Positions 6,676 to 15,519 of a DNA stretch of 64,000 nt are shown piece after piece. Under the pieces are notes generated by a model, which worked only from the letters and a program-made list of their open reading frames with translations, was not told the DNA's origin and searched no databases. The stretch covers positions 186,001 through 250,000 of the forward strand of contig NZ_JACWMY010000009.1 in the NCBI RefSeq assembly GCF_014773265.1, read 5' to 3'. Within the stretch, counting starts at the first letter, position 1, and each line of letters opens with the position of its first letter. The stretch is from Mucilaginibacter pankratovii (GTDB lineage Bacteria; Bacteroidota; Bacteroidia; Sphingobacteriales; Sphingobacteriaceae). Position numbers and translations under genes: made by a program.

Positions 6676-9114
6676 CTAATTTGCTCCACCCTGCACATCA
6701 TCATTACTAATGCTTCTTTTGTTTTTCTTCATGGCCTCTTTTAGTTTACCGAAGCGGTAGTTGAGGCTGGTTGTAAATCCCCTGAAGTAGGCTATGTTGG
6801 TATTCGTCTGCGCAAAATCGGGGCCGAATGAATCCCTGATATTATACCTATACTTTGTGAAAGGGTTATTAACCGTCGCAGAGAACGAAAGCTTATCCTT
6901 TACGATATCTTTATTAAGGCTGAATGATGTGCTGGCATATGGATTTGAAGTTCCCTGGATAGACAGGTTGGGTCCATTCACAAATGCATTAACGCTTACG
7001 CGCCAGCCTTTTTCAAAATTATAGGCAGTGTTTAAAGATGCGCCGTACATCAATCCCTGGTTCTTCACCAGCACGCCGTTTACCAATCCCTGCACCCGCC
7101 CGTGCGCTATTCTTCCGTTAAATGATGAGCTCCATTTTTTAGTGATGGGGTAACTGATATTGGTATTGAGGGTAAACAGCCGGGCTTTGCCTGTATTATC
7201 AAAACTGCTGCGGGTAATATTAGTGGCCGGGTTAAACACCACAACAGGCATAATCAGGTCGTTAAAATAATTATAGCCGAGCATCAGGTTCAGAGAAGCT
7301 TTCTTAGATCTGTTATATCCTAACTGGATGTTATTGGATACTGCGGGCCGGAGGTTTGGATTACCGGATGATTCGAAATTTGGGTTCGACCGGTCGACAA
7401 ACGGATTGAGCTGATAGATCCCCGGGCGCTGGATCCTTTGCGAGAACCCGAAGTTAAGGCTGCTCATATTCTTAAACTTCTTATTAATGCTCACCGAAGG
7501 AATGATATTGAAGAAGTTTTTGTTCAGCTGCGATGAGGTTGAAATAAAATCGGCATCAATGAGGGTCTCCTCAATGCGTGCTCCCGCTTTAAAGGCCCAG
7601 CTATTTAAAGTGTACGTATAGCTGTTATAGGCCCCGAACACATTTTGATTATTATCGAATTTATTGCTCCGTGTCGGGTCGAGTTCGAAATTGCCCTTAG
7701 CCGGATTGTACGACTGGTATTGAAAATCGCTGTTATTATCCCTAAAAATGGCCTTAACACCTGCTTCTATATTCAATTTCTTTACAGGGTGTACATAATC
7801 CACCTGAAAGGTTTGTTCCGAAGATTCCCCTTCGTTGTGCTGAAGATAATCCGGCGTAGTGTAGTTAACACGGTTTGATGCCATCAGGTCGGCATTTTGC
7901 CTATTGTTGAAGGTGAAATACTGGTAAGAGAAAGTGAGCAGCCGCTGCTTGTTGCTTTTAAAACCCAGCTGATAATTTAAAGAAGTATTTATTCCCCTGC
8001 CGCCGGCCTGGTTGCTGTTAAACAGATCGTACTGCTGCATAAGGCCGCCAGTGCCATTCAGGATAGAATTCTGCAGGTTTGTGCCGTCCTGGTTATTGCC
8101 GTTAAGGTTAAACTGACCCGAGATGAGGTTAAGGCTATCTATTTCATAGCTAAACCCGGTTTCTATATACCCGTTTTTGCCATCAAACTCCAGCGAGTTA
8201 TTCTGGTTAAGGTTAGTGGGGCTGCCGCCGGTAGTTAACCTCACGATGGAACTTCTTACTGCAGGCGTGTTGGCGATATTAGCACCAAAAAATCCGGACA
8301 ATTCTAACTTGCCTTGTTTGGAAGAAAATGATCCTCCTGCCCTGGGGCCGCCCACCGGGAATACATGGCTTACATTTACGGAGCCATTGTAGCCGTTACT
8401 TGTTTTTTTATTGGTTACGATGTTGATAATACCGCCTATCCCTTCCGCATCGTATTTTGAGGAAGGGTTGGTAATAACTTCGATGCTCTGGATGGTGGAG
8501 GCGGGCATGCCTTTCAATACATTTTTAGCGTCCCGCTCCATCATGCTGGAAGGCTTCCCGTTAACCAGGATCTTATAACCGCTTTGCCCCCTTAAAAGGA
8601 GATTGTCTTCTCCATCTACAGATAACAGCGGAACTTTTCTCATCATCTCCAGCACACTGTTGCTTTTGCTGTCGGGATCTGCCTTAAGGTCGTAAGTGAG
8701 CTTGTCGACCTCCTGTTTTACAGTAGGCTTATCCATGGTAATAGCCACCGCTTTAAGCTGGGTGGTTTGCCCGCTGATGGCGATACTCCCCAGGTCAAAC
8801 ACAGGTTTTGTATTATCCGTAAGATCAACCGCTACAGTTTTTGAATTATACCCAACGCTTATTATAGAGAGGAGATATTTTCCTGACTGTAGCTTCTCAA
8901 AGGAGAATGTTCCGTCTGTTCTTGTTGCTGCTGTGCGCACAAGTTGCCTGGCTGCATTGCGCAGATTAACTGTTACATAGGCAACCGGTTTCTTTACTAC
9001 CGAATCGGTTGTGGTTCCCTTTACCGCGAATAGCACCGGCGCAGTTTGCGCGAAGGCCGGAACGATGAAGATGGAAAAGAGGAGGATGAGTATGAGTTTC
9101 AATTTCAGTTTCAT
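6676..9114 (-). CDS. TonB-dependent-receptor-like outer membrane beta-barrel protein
   Basis: 812 residues. A signal peptide (1-22, ending PAFAQ) is followed by a carboxypeptidase-regulatory-like Ig domain at about 29-110 (VKGTTTDSVVKKPVAYVTVN, DGTFSFEKLQSGKYLLSI). A plug-like region covers 130-230 (VLEMMRKVPLLSVDGE, ILVNGKPSSMM, IQSIEVITNPSSKYDAEG, GGIINIVTNKK), and the rest is a 22-strand-type barrel. It is smaller than SusC receptors, has no SusD partner nearby and no obvious TonB box, so it belongs to the shorter OMP_b-brl_3 group. The ligand is unknown. A block of alternating CTAT/ATAG dyads lies 90-100 bp upstream. Confidence 0.85.
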   Translation of the reverse strand: MKLKLKLILILLFSIFIVPAFAQTAPVLFAVKGTTTDSVVKKPVAYVTVNLRNAARQLVRTAATRTDGTFSFEKLQSGKYLLSIISVGYNSKTVAVDLTDNTKPVFDLGSIAISGQTTQLKAVAITMDKPTVKQEVDKLTYDLKADPDSKSNSVLEMMRKVPLLSVDGEDNLLLRGQSGYKILVNGKPSSMMERDAKNVLKGMPASTIQSIEVITNPSSKYDAEGIGGIINIVTNKKTSNGYNGSVNVSHVFPVGGPRAGGSFSSKQGKLELSGFFGANIANTPAVRSSIVRLTTGGSPTNLNQNNSLEFDGKNGYIETGFSYEIDSLNLISGQFNLNGNNQDGTNLQNSILNGTGGLMQQYDLFNSNQAGGRGINTSLNYQLGFKSNKQRLLTFSYQYFTFNNRQNADLMASNRVNYTTPDYLQHNEGESSEQTFQVDYVHPVKKLNIEAGVKAIFRDNNSDFQYQSYNPAKGNFELDPTRSNKFDNNQNVFGAYNSYTYTLNSWAFKAGARIEETLIDADFISTSSQLNKNFFNIIPSVSINKKFKNMSSLNFGFSQRIQRPGIYQLNPFVDRSNPNFESSGNPNLRPAVSNNIQLGYNRSKKASLNLMLGYNYFNDLIMPVVVFNPATNITRSSFDNTGKARLFTLNTNISYPITKKWSSSFNGRIAHGRVQGLVNGVLVKNQGLMYGASLNTAYNFEKGWRVSVNAFVNGPNLSIQGTSNPYASTSFSLNKDIVKDKLSFSATVNNPFTKYRYNIRDSFGPDFAQTNTNIAYFRGFTTSLNYRFGKLKEAMKKNKRSISNDDVQGGAN

Positions 9115-9200
9115 AGTTTGTTTAGTTAAATGTTTACAGAAAAATTCATGGGCAGATCCGAAGCGCTTTTAACGAGTTGTGTTATTTGCATAATACCATG

Positions 9201-9217
9201 CTATGCATAGTACTATA
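9201..9217. promoter_or_regulatory. Overlapping CTAT/ATAG palindromes upstream of the barrel receptor
   Basis: Two perfect 10-bp palindromes overlap: CTATGCATAG (9201-9210) and ATAGTACTAT (9206-9215). Each half-site CTAT alternates with ATAG. The position, about 90 bp before the receptor start, suits an operator. The regulator is not identifiable from the window. Confidence 0.4.
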
Positions 9218-9341
9218 GGTGTGAGACACCGCCATAAATAGATTTGTTACACTTATCTAAAAAAAAATTTGCGCCAATATTGATGTTATTGCCAAGGGTT
9301 TTTGGACGATAAAAAAATGCGAGGAGAGATGTGCGATTCCC

Positions 9342-9574
9342 CCCTTGAGAGTAAAGCCCCTAACTTGACAGTGGGAGTAATTCATAAGACGTTCCGCTGG
9401 AACGTTAGACGATTCTTCGGCATTTTCTACCCATAAAACATCCCGAAGGTGATGAAGAAAAACAAAGCCGTTCCAGAGGAACGTCTTATGGGTAGAAAAA
9501 AAGCGACAATTTTTACGTTCCAGCGGAACGTTTTATGGAATATGCCTATTGATGGGCTATTACTCTCTTAAGAA
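9342..9574. mobile_element. Second, degenerate copy of the MITE-like element
   Basis: The core (about 9377-9540) closely matches the copy at 5385-5594, including GTTCCGCTGGAAC, GTTCCAGAGGAAC and GTTCCAGCGGAAC palindromes and the TCTACCCAT/ATGGGTAGA pair. Its terminal repeats are decayed (AAAGCCCCTAACTTGACAG on the left). The flanking sequences CCCTTGAGAG (9342-9351) and CTCTTAAGAA (9565-9574) show that it sits in the same kind of host palindrome. The remainder of the 9115-9751 gap holds the receptor's upstream region and shows no gene. Confidence 0.6.
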
Positions 9575-9751
9575 GGGTGTTTGCAGCGGGCTTGTTGGCA
9601 ATAAAACACAGTAATAAGGGCAGTGTGGCGTGCCCATGGCTTCCTTCTGCACAAATAGTTGGGCGTGAGAAGCCCAACCATATCGCTTTAATTTTATTCA
9701 AAAAAAAGTGAGCTGCCGGAGTATCAGTTATACCCGGCAGCTCTGATAACC

Positions 9752-11431
9752 TTACTGGTTTAGTTTAAATGATTCCCAGCCGCCAATAGTGGTGCGGTTG
9801 CAGGTCATGGCCATCGTCCCATTCTCCGACGAAATATATTTACCATTACTTCCGCGGAGCGACACCGTACCATCGGCATTGTTCACCCAGTCAAACTGCT
9901 CCCAAGGGCCAACGGATGTACGGTTGCAGGTGATGGCTTGTGTGCCGTTTTCTGATGATACATATTTGCCCTGGCTTTGCAGCGCTATTTTGCCGCTGCC
10001 TGCACTTACCACGGTAAAATGCTCCCAGCCACCGGCGGTAGCGCGGTTACAATTCATGGCTTGCGTACCATTCTCGCAGCTCACATACAGGTTGTTACTG
10101 GAGCCTTTAAACGTTACCGACTGCCCTATAGGTACCGTACCACCACCGACAACAACAGGCTGGGTTGGCCTTGTGGCGGTAAGCCCAATTTGGCCCTTCA
10201 GCATTTTACCACCGTCGCCGGTAAGGCGCAGGTAATAATCTGCAGAGCATACGGTACCGTCCTCGTCCAGCGATAAAAAGTTGGAGCCGGCCGGTATAAA
10301 GGAGGAGTTTTCTGTTGTTTTAGCGATCTGGTTCCCTTCGTTATATTCGTCAAACATCGAGATATAAAGGCCTTGTGCACCGCCACCTATCAGGTTATAA
10401 AATTGCCTCCACATCAGGTCGCCGTGTGCGCGCTGGCGCAATTGCAGGTCGCCGGGTAATACGCATGGCTGGTAATCAATGCCGTTGGCGTTGCAATAGG
10501 CCTGGTCGCCAACCTGGGTGTTGGTATAGAAGTTGTTGGCTTCCGTAATGTTGCTTATTTTGCCAATCATCCAGGGCGAGATCATATTCAGCGCGTTGTA
10601 GGTAGCCAAAAAGCCGGGCCTCACTTCGGTGGCGTTAGTATCCCGCCAATAGGCAGGCACGCCGCCTATTACGTAACAACCCTGGCTTTTAAACCAGTTA
10701 ATTACATCCAAACAAACCGCTGCCGACCATGGGTGCCCCACGTCGTTAAACCCAAAACCCCAGATACACACAACCGGCTTGCCGTTCTGTTTAGCATAAG
10801 CAGGTGAAGATGTGTAGGCCGCCATTTTATTTGTCCAGTCGGCTTTAATTTCCGATTGCATGTTTGTCCAGTACCCAACATCGTACATAATGTAAAATTT
10901 ACGTCCGGTTGCTTCTGCGGCGGTTTTTACCTTGGCGGTTATGGCATCGCGCACGGGGCCTTCGCCGCCTGTTGGGTTAAAACGCTGCAGGGCGGCGCAA
11001 TCAATACCATTTTGCTGCATCCATAAAAACTGGGTATTTACCGTTTGATCTGTAAAAGAGGAGAATAGTTTTGCCGGCTGCCCGTTGTTGAGGTTTGCAA
11101 ATGCTGTTTGATAGGTACTGGTGTATTCGCGTACATCCGGCCATGATTTTATGCGGATACTGGTTGAGTTTGGCGCCTGGTTATTCGGGTCGGCCCAATG
11201 CCACCAGATGTTTATGGGCGAGCCATCGCCAATAGCGGCGAACCAGCCCTGGTAGCCAACGGTTACTTTGCCTACCACATCGCCGGCCGGAGATGCCATA
11301 ATACTCTGCTTTGGTTTTGGTTTCGAATCGTTGATGTTTAAAGCTTCGCTTACTAATTCCTTTTTTTGGCAGGCGCTTATAGCGCTGATGGCAAGCACAC
11401 AAATGATGGTGTAAATTTTTTTGATTTTCAT
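9752..11431 (-). CDS. Lipoprotein glycoside hydrolase of the GH71/GH99-like type with C-terminal beta-trefoil
   Basis: 559 residues. The lipobox is AISAC, so it is likely a surface or periplasmic lipoprotein. Residues about 55-400 match the bacterial GH71/99-like fold: VTVGYQGWFAAIGDG, WWHWADP, FLWMQQNGIDCAALQRF, YIMYDVG, GKPVVCIWGFGF and MFDEYNEGNQI, where Glu362 and Glu365 are spaced like the GH99 catalytic pair (from memory). Residues about 441-559 contain three related units (YVSCENGTQAMNCNR, YVSSENGTQAITCNR, YISSENGTMAMTCNR), each ending in a GGWE/GPWE motif. This is a fascin-like beta-trefoil, probably sugar-binding. Likely substrate: alpha-mannan or alpha-glucan (inference). It is a single gene with no PUL partners, divergent from an AraC regulator that may control it. 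Confidence 0.82.
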   Translation of the reverse strand: MKIKKIYTIICVLAISAISACQKKELVSEALNINDSKPKPKQSIMASPAGDVVGKVTVGYQGWFAAIGDGSPINIWWHWADPNNQAPNSTSIRIKSWPDVREYTSTYQTAFANLNNGQPAKLFSSFTDQTVNTQFLWMQQNGIDCAALQRFNPTGGEGPVRDAITAKVKTAAEATGRKFYIMYDVGYWTNMQSEIKADWTNKMAAYTSSPAYAKQNGKPVVCIWGFGFNDVGHPWSAAVCLDVINWFKSQGCYVIGGVPAYWRDTNATEVRPGFLATYNALNMISPWMIGKISNITEANNFYTNTQVGDQAYCNANGIDYQPCVLPGDLQLRQRAHGDLMWRQFYNLIGGGAQGLYISMFDEYNEGNQIAKTTENSSFIPAGSNFLSLDEDGTVCSADYYLRLTGDGGKMLKGQIGLTATRPTQPVVVGGGTVPIGQSVTFKGSSNNLYVSCENGTQAMNCNRATAGGWEHFTVVSAGSGKIALQSQGKYVSSENGTQAITCNRTSVGPWEQFDWVNNADGTVSLRGSNGKYISSENGTMAMTCNRTTIGGWESFKLNQ

Positions 11432-11805
11432 AATTAAATGGGTTAATGGTTGGTAAAAGATTGATCGATAAAAATGCGCGTGCCCAAGCTAAGGCGGCCT
11501 CAATGCATGTTTTTTCATAAGCGTAATATTGGTTTATTAATACCCTGCACCCGGAGAAGGTACCTGGCAATATTTGGTTAGAGAGCAAATAAAGAGTTGC
11601 CCATTAAAAAATACTTAACAAAAGATTAATTAATATCCTTTTGATTAAGTAGTTAGCCGCCTTTGTGTGTCAATGCGCATTTGCCGTTAAATAAACATTG
11701 GCCGGTCTCATGGCGGCATCAATTTGAACATTGATGTGTTCACCTGTATTTTTGTTTAGGTATTTACCCGCTATATTTACCGCTACCTTTTCTTAAAACA
11801 ATAAC
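11432..11805. other. Divergent intergenic region between the GH71/99-like gene and an AraC regulator
   Basis: 374 bp without a credible gene. The only strong signal is the AraC-gene promoter at 11723-11754. AT-rich stretches lie around 11600-11640. Any operator for the two genes should be here, but no clear dyad stands out. Confidence 0.5.
11723..11754 (+). promoter_or_regulatory. Bacteroidota-type promoter of the AraC-family gene
   Basis: The -33 box TTTG (11723-11726), a 20-bp spacer and the -7 box TATTTTTG (11747-11754) match the consensus in sequence and spacing. The predicted leader is about 45 nt. Confidence 0.6.
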
Positions 11806-12660
11806 ATGAAGTTGACCATTACAGACAAAAAGACCGGGGGCGACCTGCTGCTGATCAGCGGCGAAAAAGATTTCGACCGGCTGTTTTACAGCCGCGATAA
11901 AGAGAAGAAGTATTTCACTATAGCATGGAACAAGGGCCCTTTACAGGTGGTGAATATAGATGGCATAGCTTACGATTTTATGCCGGATACGATTCTGCCC
12001 CTGATGTTCAATCAATCTTTTAATTTTGAACGGCCGGACGACATTATTGCCTGGCAATTTAACCGCGAATTTTATTGTATTGTTGACCATGATGCTGAAG
12101 TAAGCTGTGCCGGTTTCCTGTTTGGGATGGGTGATATCCTTTTCATCAGCCTCGACGGCCCGTACCAGAATAAGCTGAAACTGTTGCTGGAGATCTTTAC
12201 CCAGGAGCTGAACACGCCCGATCATATCCAAAACGATATGTTAGTGATGCTGCTTAAACGCCTCATCATCATCGTTACCCAACTGGCGAGGTCTAAATAC
12301 GCCCCTGATGAAAAATTGCAGGATCAGCGGCTTGATATTTTCAGGAAGTTCAACCTGCTTGTGGAAATGAAATTCCATGAAGAACACTCTGTAAATTATT
12401 ATGCAGGAATGCTGAACAAGTCGCCGAAAACCTTGTCCAATATATTTTCCCTGTATAACGATAAAACACCGTTACAGGTCATTCAATTGCGTATTTTACT
12501 GGAAGCAAAACGTTTGTTGCATTATACGCCAAAATCTGTTAAACAGGTAACCTACGAACTGGGCTTTGACGACCCTGCCTATTTTTGCAATTTCTTTAAG
12601 CGGCATACCGCTATGTCGCCAAATGAATTCAGGAATAACAAGGTGGTGCCTGCGGCTTGA
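11806..12660 (+). CDS. AraC-family transcriptional regulator
   Basis: 284 residues. The N-terminal half is a cupin-like ligand domain (ITDKKTGGDLLLISG, FTIAWNKGPLQVVNIDG, LPLMFNQSFNFERPDDIIAW), followed by a helical linker. The C-terminal two-helix-turn-helix domain is complete: SVNYYAGMLNKSPKTLSNIF and VKQVTYELGFDDPAYFCNFF, then FKRHTAMSPNEFR. There is no membrane segment, unlike the fused AraC domain at the window start. It lies between the divergent glycosidase gene and a secreted hydrolase 207 bp downstream, either of which could be its target. Confidence 0.9.
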   Translation: MKLTITDKKTGGDLLLISGEKDFDRLFYSRDKEKKYFTIAWNKGPLQVVNIDGIAYDFMPDTILPLMFNQSFNFERPDDIIAWQFNREFYCIVDHDAEVSCAGFLFGMGDILFISLDGPYQNKLKLLLEIFTQELNTPDHIQNDMLVMLLKRLIIIVTQLARSKYAPDEKLQDQRLDIFRKFNLLVEMKFHEEHSVNYYAGMLNKSPKTLSNIFSLYNDKTPLQVIQLRILLEAKRLLHYTPKSVKQVTYELGFDDPAYFCNFFKRHTAMSPNEFRNNKVVPAA

Positions 12661-12867
12661 TATAAGTAACATACACGAAACCACCGGGCCGCTGCTTTGC
12701 ATGGGCCTTTTTGCTTTTATTTAGAGCATATGATGTTTATTTAACCTTTATCATCTCCAATCGGGAAATAATTACAATTCTTCGGGAAGTCTCCGCATTC
12801 TCCGGCCCGCCTGTTTGGGGCACCTTTGTATTGTTAAATCATTCATAAAAAAAATAACAATAGCAAA

Positions 12868-13659
12868 ATGAAAACTCCAACAGTAAAAAACAGAATCAAA
12901 GGCGCCCTGGTAAATTTGGTATTCACCCTGGCCGTAATTTTTAGCTTTACAACTTTAGCGCAGGCCCAGGCCGTAAAAAATGTTGTGCTTGTTCACGGTG
13001 CGTTCGCAGACGGCTCGGGCTGGAAAGCGCTTTACACCGTACTTTCCAAAAAAGGCTACCACGTAACAGTAGTTCAAAACCCGCTAACATCACTGGAAGA
13101 TGATGTTGCAGCAACCAAAGTGGCATTAGACAAACAAGACGGCCCGACCATTTTAGTAGGCCACTCATGGGGCGGTGCAGTAATCACAGAGGCAGGTAAC
13201 CACCCAAAAGTTGCAGCACTTGTTTACGTAGCGGCATTTCAACCAGACAAAGGTGAATCGGCATTACAGTGGTTGCAAACTGCGCCTCCGGCACCGGAAA
13301 ATGGTGTATTGGCTCCTGATGATAAAGGCATTGTTTATTACGACCAGGCAAAATACCACGCTGGTTTTTGTGCCGACATCAGCAAAGAGGAAGCTGATTT
13401 TATGTTCGCCTCTCAGGGTGCCTTTTACGCCAAAGGGTTTATTACCCCCATCACTAACCCGGCCTGGAAAAATAAACCAGCCTATGGCATTATTGCTACC
13501 GAAGATAAAAGCATCAACCCGGTGATCCAGCATAAAATGTACGAACGGTCAAACACAAAGATCACCGAAGTGAAAGGAAGCCATGTGATATTCATGTCGC
13601 AACCGCAAGCCGTAGCAAAAGTGATCATAGAAGCCGCACAGAACGCCACGTCAAAGTAA
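12868..13659 (+). CDS. Secreted alpha/beta-hydrolase
   Basis: 263 residues with a signal peptide (cleavage near FTTLAQAQA). The hydrolase fold shows the oxyanion HG pair in VLVHGAFADGSGW, the nucleophile elbow GHSWGG, an acidic residue in ATEDKSINP and the catalytic His in KGSHVIFMS. It resembles the group annotated as salicylate-esterase or EstC-like hydrolases. The substrate is unknown. A strong intrinsic terminator follows directly. Confidence 0.88.
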   Translation: MKTPTVKNRIKGALVNLVFTLAVIFSFTTLAQAQAVKNVVLVHGAFADGSGWKALYTVLSKKGYHVTVVQNPLTSLEDDVAATKVALDKQDGPTILVGHSWGGAVITEAGNHPKVAALVYVAAFQPDKGESALQWLQTAPPAPENGVLAPDDKGIVYYDQAKYHAGFCADISKEEADFMFASQGAFYAKGFITPITNPAWKNKPAYGIIATEDKSINPVIQHKMYERSNTKITEVKGSHVIFMSQPQAVAKVIIEAAQNATSK

Positions 13660-13688
13660 ATTCAGGTTTAATTTTTTGATGTAATTGG

Positions 13689-13720
13689 CCGCATGCCCCC
13701 CGGGGCATGCGGTTTTTTTT
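13689..13720 (+). terminator. Intrinsic terminator of the alpha/beta-hydrolase gene
   Basis: A perfect 11-bp stem (CCGCATGCCCC with its complement, 2-nt loop) followed by eight T residues. Confidence 0.93.
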
Positions 13721-13892
13721 ATAAAGAAATAGCCTTGTACTGAACTATACCGCTTTTGTGATTTATTATCTTATCGGTAAAATTAAACCTAAACTGATAG
13801 CGCGATTTAGCACATGAAGCTATCCCGCAACCGCTGGTAAAAAATGACCCGCCTATTACCGCCGGTAACCTGAATGCTGTGCATATTGCATC

Positions 13893-14909
13893 ATGGAAAT
13901 CGGGATAGATAGTTTTGCTTCGGCGATGTATGGCACAAGTACGCTCAGCAGCGCAGATGCCATGGAACAGCTTTTGGAACGCATAGTGCACGCCGACCAG
14001 GCAGGGCTCGACGTTTTTGGTATCGGCGAGCATCATAAAAAAGAATTTTTAGATTCGGCTACAGCGGTGATCCTGGCTGCTGCGGCAGCACGTACCAGCC
14101 GCATCAGGCTCACCAGTGCTGTTACGGTGCTTAGCGCCTCCGATCCGGTACGGATTTTCCAGCAGTTTGCAACGCTCGATCTGATCTCTAAAGGCCGGGC
14201 CGAAATGGTAGTTGGCCGGGGTTCTTCCATAGAAGCCTACCCATTGTTCGGCTTCGATCTTAACGATTACGATGCTTTGTTTCGCGAGAAACTGGACCTG
14301 CTGTTGCGCATACGCGATAACGAATTCGTAAGCTGGTCGGGCAAGTTTAGGGCTGCTATCCCTAATCTGCCGGTTTACCCGCGGCCGCTTCAGGAGAAAA
14401 TGCCGGTTTGGCTGGGTGTAGGCGGCACGCCCGAATCCTTTGCAAGGGCAGGTACGCTGGGTTTGCCCTTAATGGTGGCTATCATTGGCGGTAACACCTC
14501 CCGTTTTCGCCCGCTGGTTGACCTGTACCGCGAAGCCGGTGCCCGCGCAGGCTTTACGCCTGAGCAATTAAAAGTGGGTTTACATTCCCCGGGTTACGTA
14601 GCCGAGACTAATGAACGAGCAGTAAGCGAGTATTACCCTGGTTATGCCGAACTGTGGACCAAGCTGGGCCGCGAACGCGGCTGGCCACCGGTAACCCGTA
14701 CACAATTTGATCATTTAATTGGTCCGCAAGGTGTTTTAGTGGTGGGTAGCCCCGAGCAGGTTGCAGAAAAACTCATCCGCCACAGCGAATCCCTTGGTGG
14801 TGTTGATCGCTTTACCTTTCAGATGGATAATGCCGGGCTTACGCACGAACAACTGATGCGTTCGATAGAACTTATTGGCGAAAAGGTGATCCCACTGGTT
14901 AGTAAGTAA
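13893..14909 (+). CDS. LLM-class flavin-dependent oxidoreductase
   Basis: 338 residues, a luciferase-like TIM barrel using reduced FMN. Visible family features are MEIGIDSFASAMYGT, FGIGEHH near residue 45, ILAAAAARTSRIRLTSAV, LDLISKGRAEMVVGRGS, the PVWLGVGGTPESFARAG strand and the C-terminal GSPEQVAEKLI. It resembles the Atu2307/SP_0267-type clade. The substrate is unknown. It stands alone; the gene on the other strand downstream is convergent and 17 bp away. Confidence 0.9.
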   Translation: MEIGIDSFASAMYGTSTLSSADAMEQLLERIVHADQAGLDVFGIGEHHKKEFLDSATAVILAAAAARTSRIRLTSAVTVLSASDPVRIFQQFATLDLISKGRAEMVVGRGSSIEAYPLFGFDLNDYDALFREKLDLLLRIRDNEFVSWSGKFRAAIPNLPVYPRPLQEKMPVWLGVGGTPESFARAGTLGLPLMVAIIGGNTSRFRPLVDLYREAGARAGFTPEQLKVGLHSPGYVAETNERAVSEYYPGYAELWTKLGRERGWPPVTRTQFDHLIGPQGVLVVGSPEQVAEKLIRHSESLGGVDRFTFQMDNAGLTHEQLMRSIELIGEKVIPLVSK

Positions 14910-14926
14910 TCAAGGTTTATCGGCAA

Positions 14927-15490
14927 CTAAATAACCGATTTAATAAATTTCGCAGGAACTCCGCCAAAGATGGCATTATCGGGGACATCTTTGGCCACCA
15001 CCGCGCCGGCAGCTACAATAGCATTTTCGCCGATGGTAACTCCGGGAAGGATGGTAGCATTGGCGCCAATCCAGGCATTTCGCTTGATAACAATGGGTTT
15101 GGTAATTAATGCACGCCGGTCAACCGGGTCGGCGGGATGATTTTCCGTAACGAGGTTCACCCTCGGACCTATTAGCACGTGGTCCTCAATAGTTATACCC
15201 CCCAGATCCAGAAATGAACAGGCGTGGTTGATGAAAACATTTTTCCCGATACTGATAAACTTACCAAAGTTGGTGTAAAAGGGCGCAAAAACGGCGGTGG
15301 TTTGATCAATTTCGCTTCCAGTTATATCGCTTAGAATTTCGCGGATCTGCTGAATATCGCCGGCGGTGTTCAGTTGCGCGGAAAGCCGTATGGTGCGGGC
15401 GACTACCTCGTCTACCTTTGAAAATTCCGGATCGGTGAGCCGGACAAGTTCGCCTGATCTGAGCCGGTCAAAAATATCTGGTTGATGCAT
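14927..15490 (-). CDS. Maltose/galactoside-type O-acetyltransferase (left-handed beta-helix)
   Basis: 187 residues. A short helical N-terminal MAC-type domain (MHQPDIFDRLRSGELVRLTD) precedes hexapeptide repeats: FGKFISIGKNVFINHACSFL, ITIEDHVLIGPRVNLVTENH (with the catalytic His), then WIGANATILPGVTIGENAIV and AGAVVAKDVPDNAI. The end FGGVPAKFIK is typical of LacA/Maa-type acetyltransferases. They transfer acetyl from acetyl-CoA to sugars. It is co-directional with rpiA 29 bp upstream, so the two may share a transcript. Confidence 0.88.
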   Translation of the reverse strand: MHQPDIFDRLRSGELVRLTDPEFSKVDEVVARTIRLSAQLNTAGDIQQIREILSDITGSEIDQTTAVFAPFYTNFGKFISIGKNVFINHACSFLDLGGITIEDHVLIGPRVNLVTENHPADPVDRRALITKPIVIKRNAWIGANATILPGVTIGENAIVAAGAVVAKDVPDNAIFGGVPAKFIKSVI

Positions 15491-15519
15491 TTTTTAATTA
15501 AAAGGCTTTATTTATGTGT

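Noticed and set aside
11181..11588. 135-codon frame overlapping the 5' end of the glycosidase gene
   Set aside because: Other frame of a well-supported lipoprotein gene; composition is Arg/His-rich and unlike neighbouring proteins.
13801..13908. 35-codon open stretch before the flavin oxidoreductase (RDLAHEAIPQPLV...HIASWKSG)
   Set aside because: Its composition is gene-like and it overlaps the next start, but it has no start codon and stop codons lie just before it; possibly a remnant, not a supportable gene.
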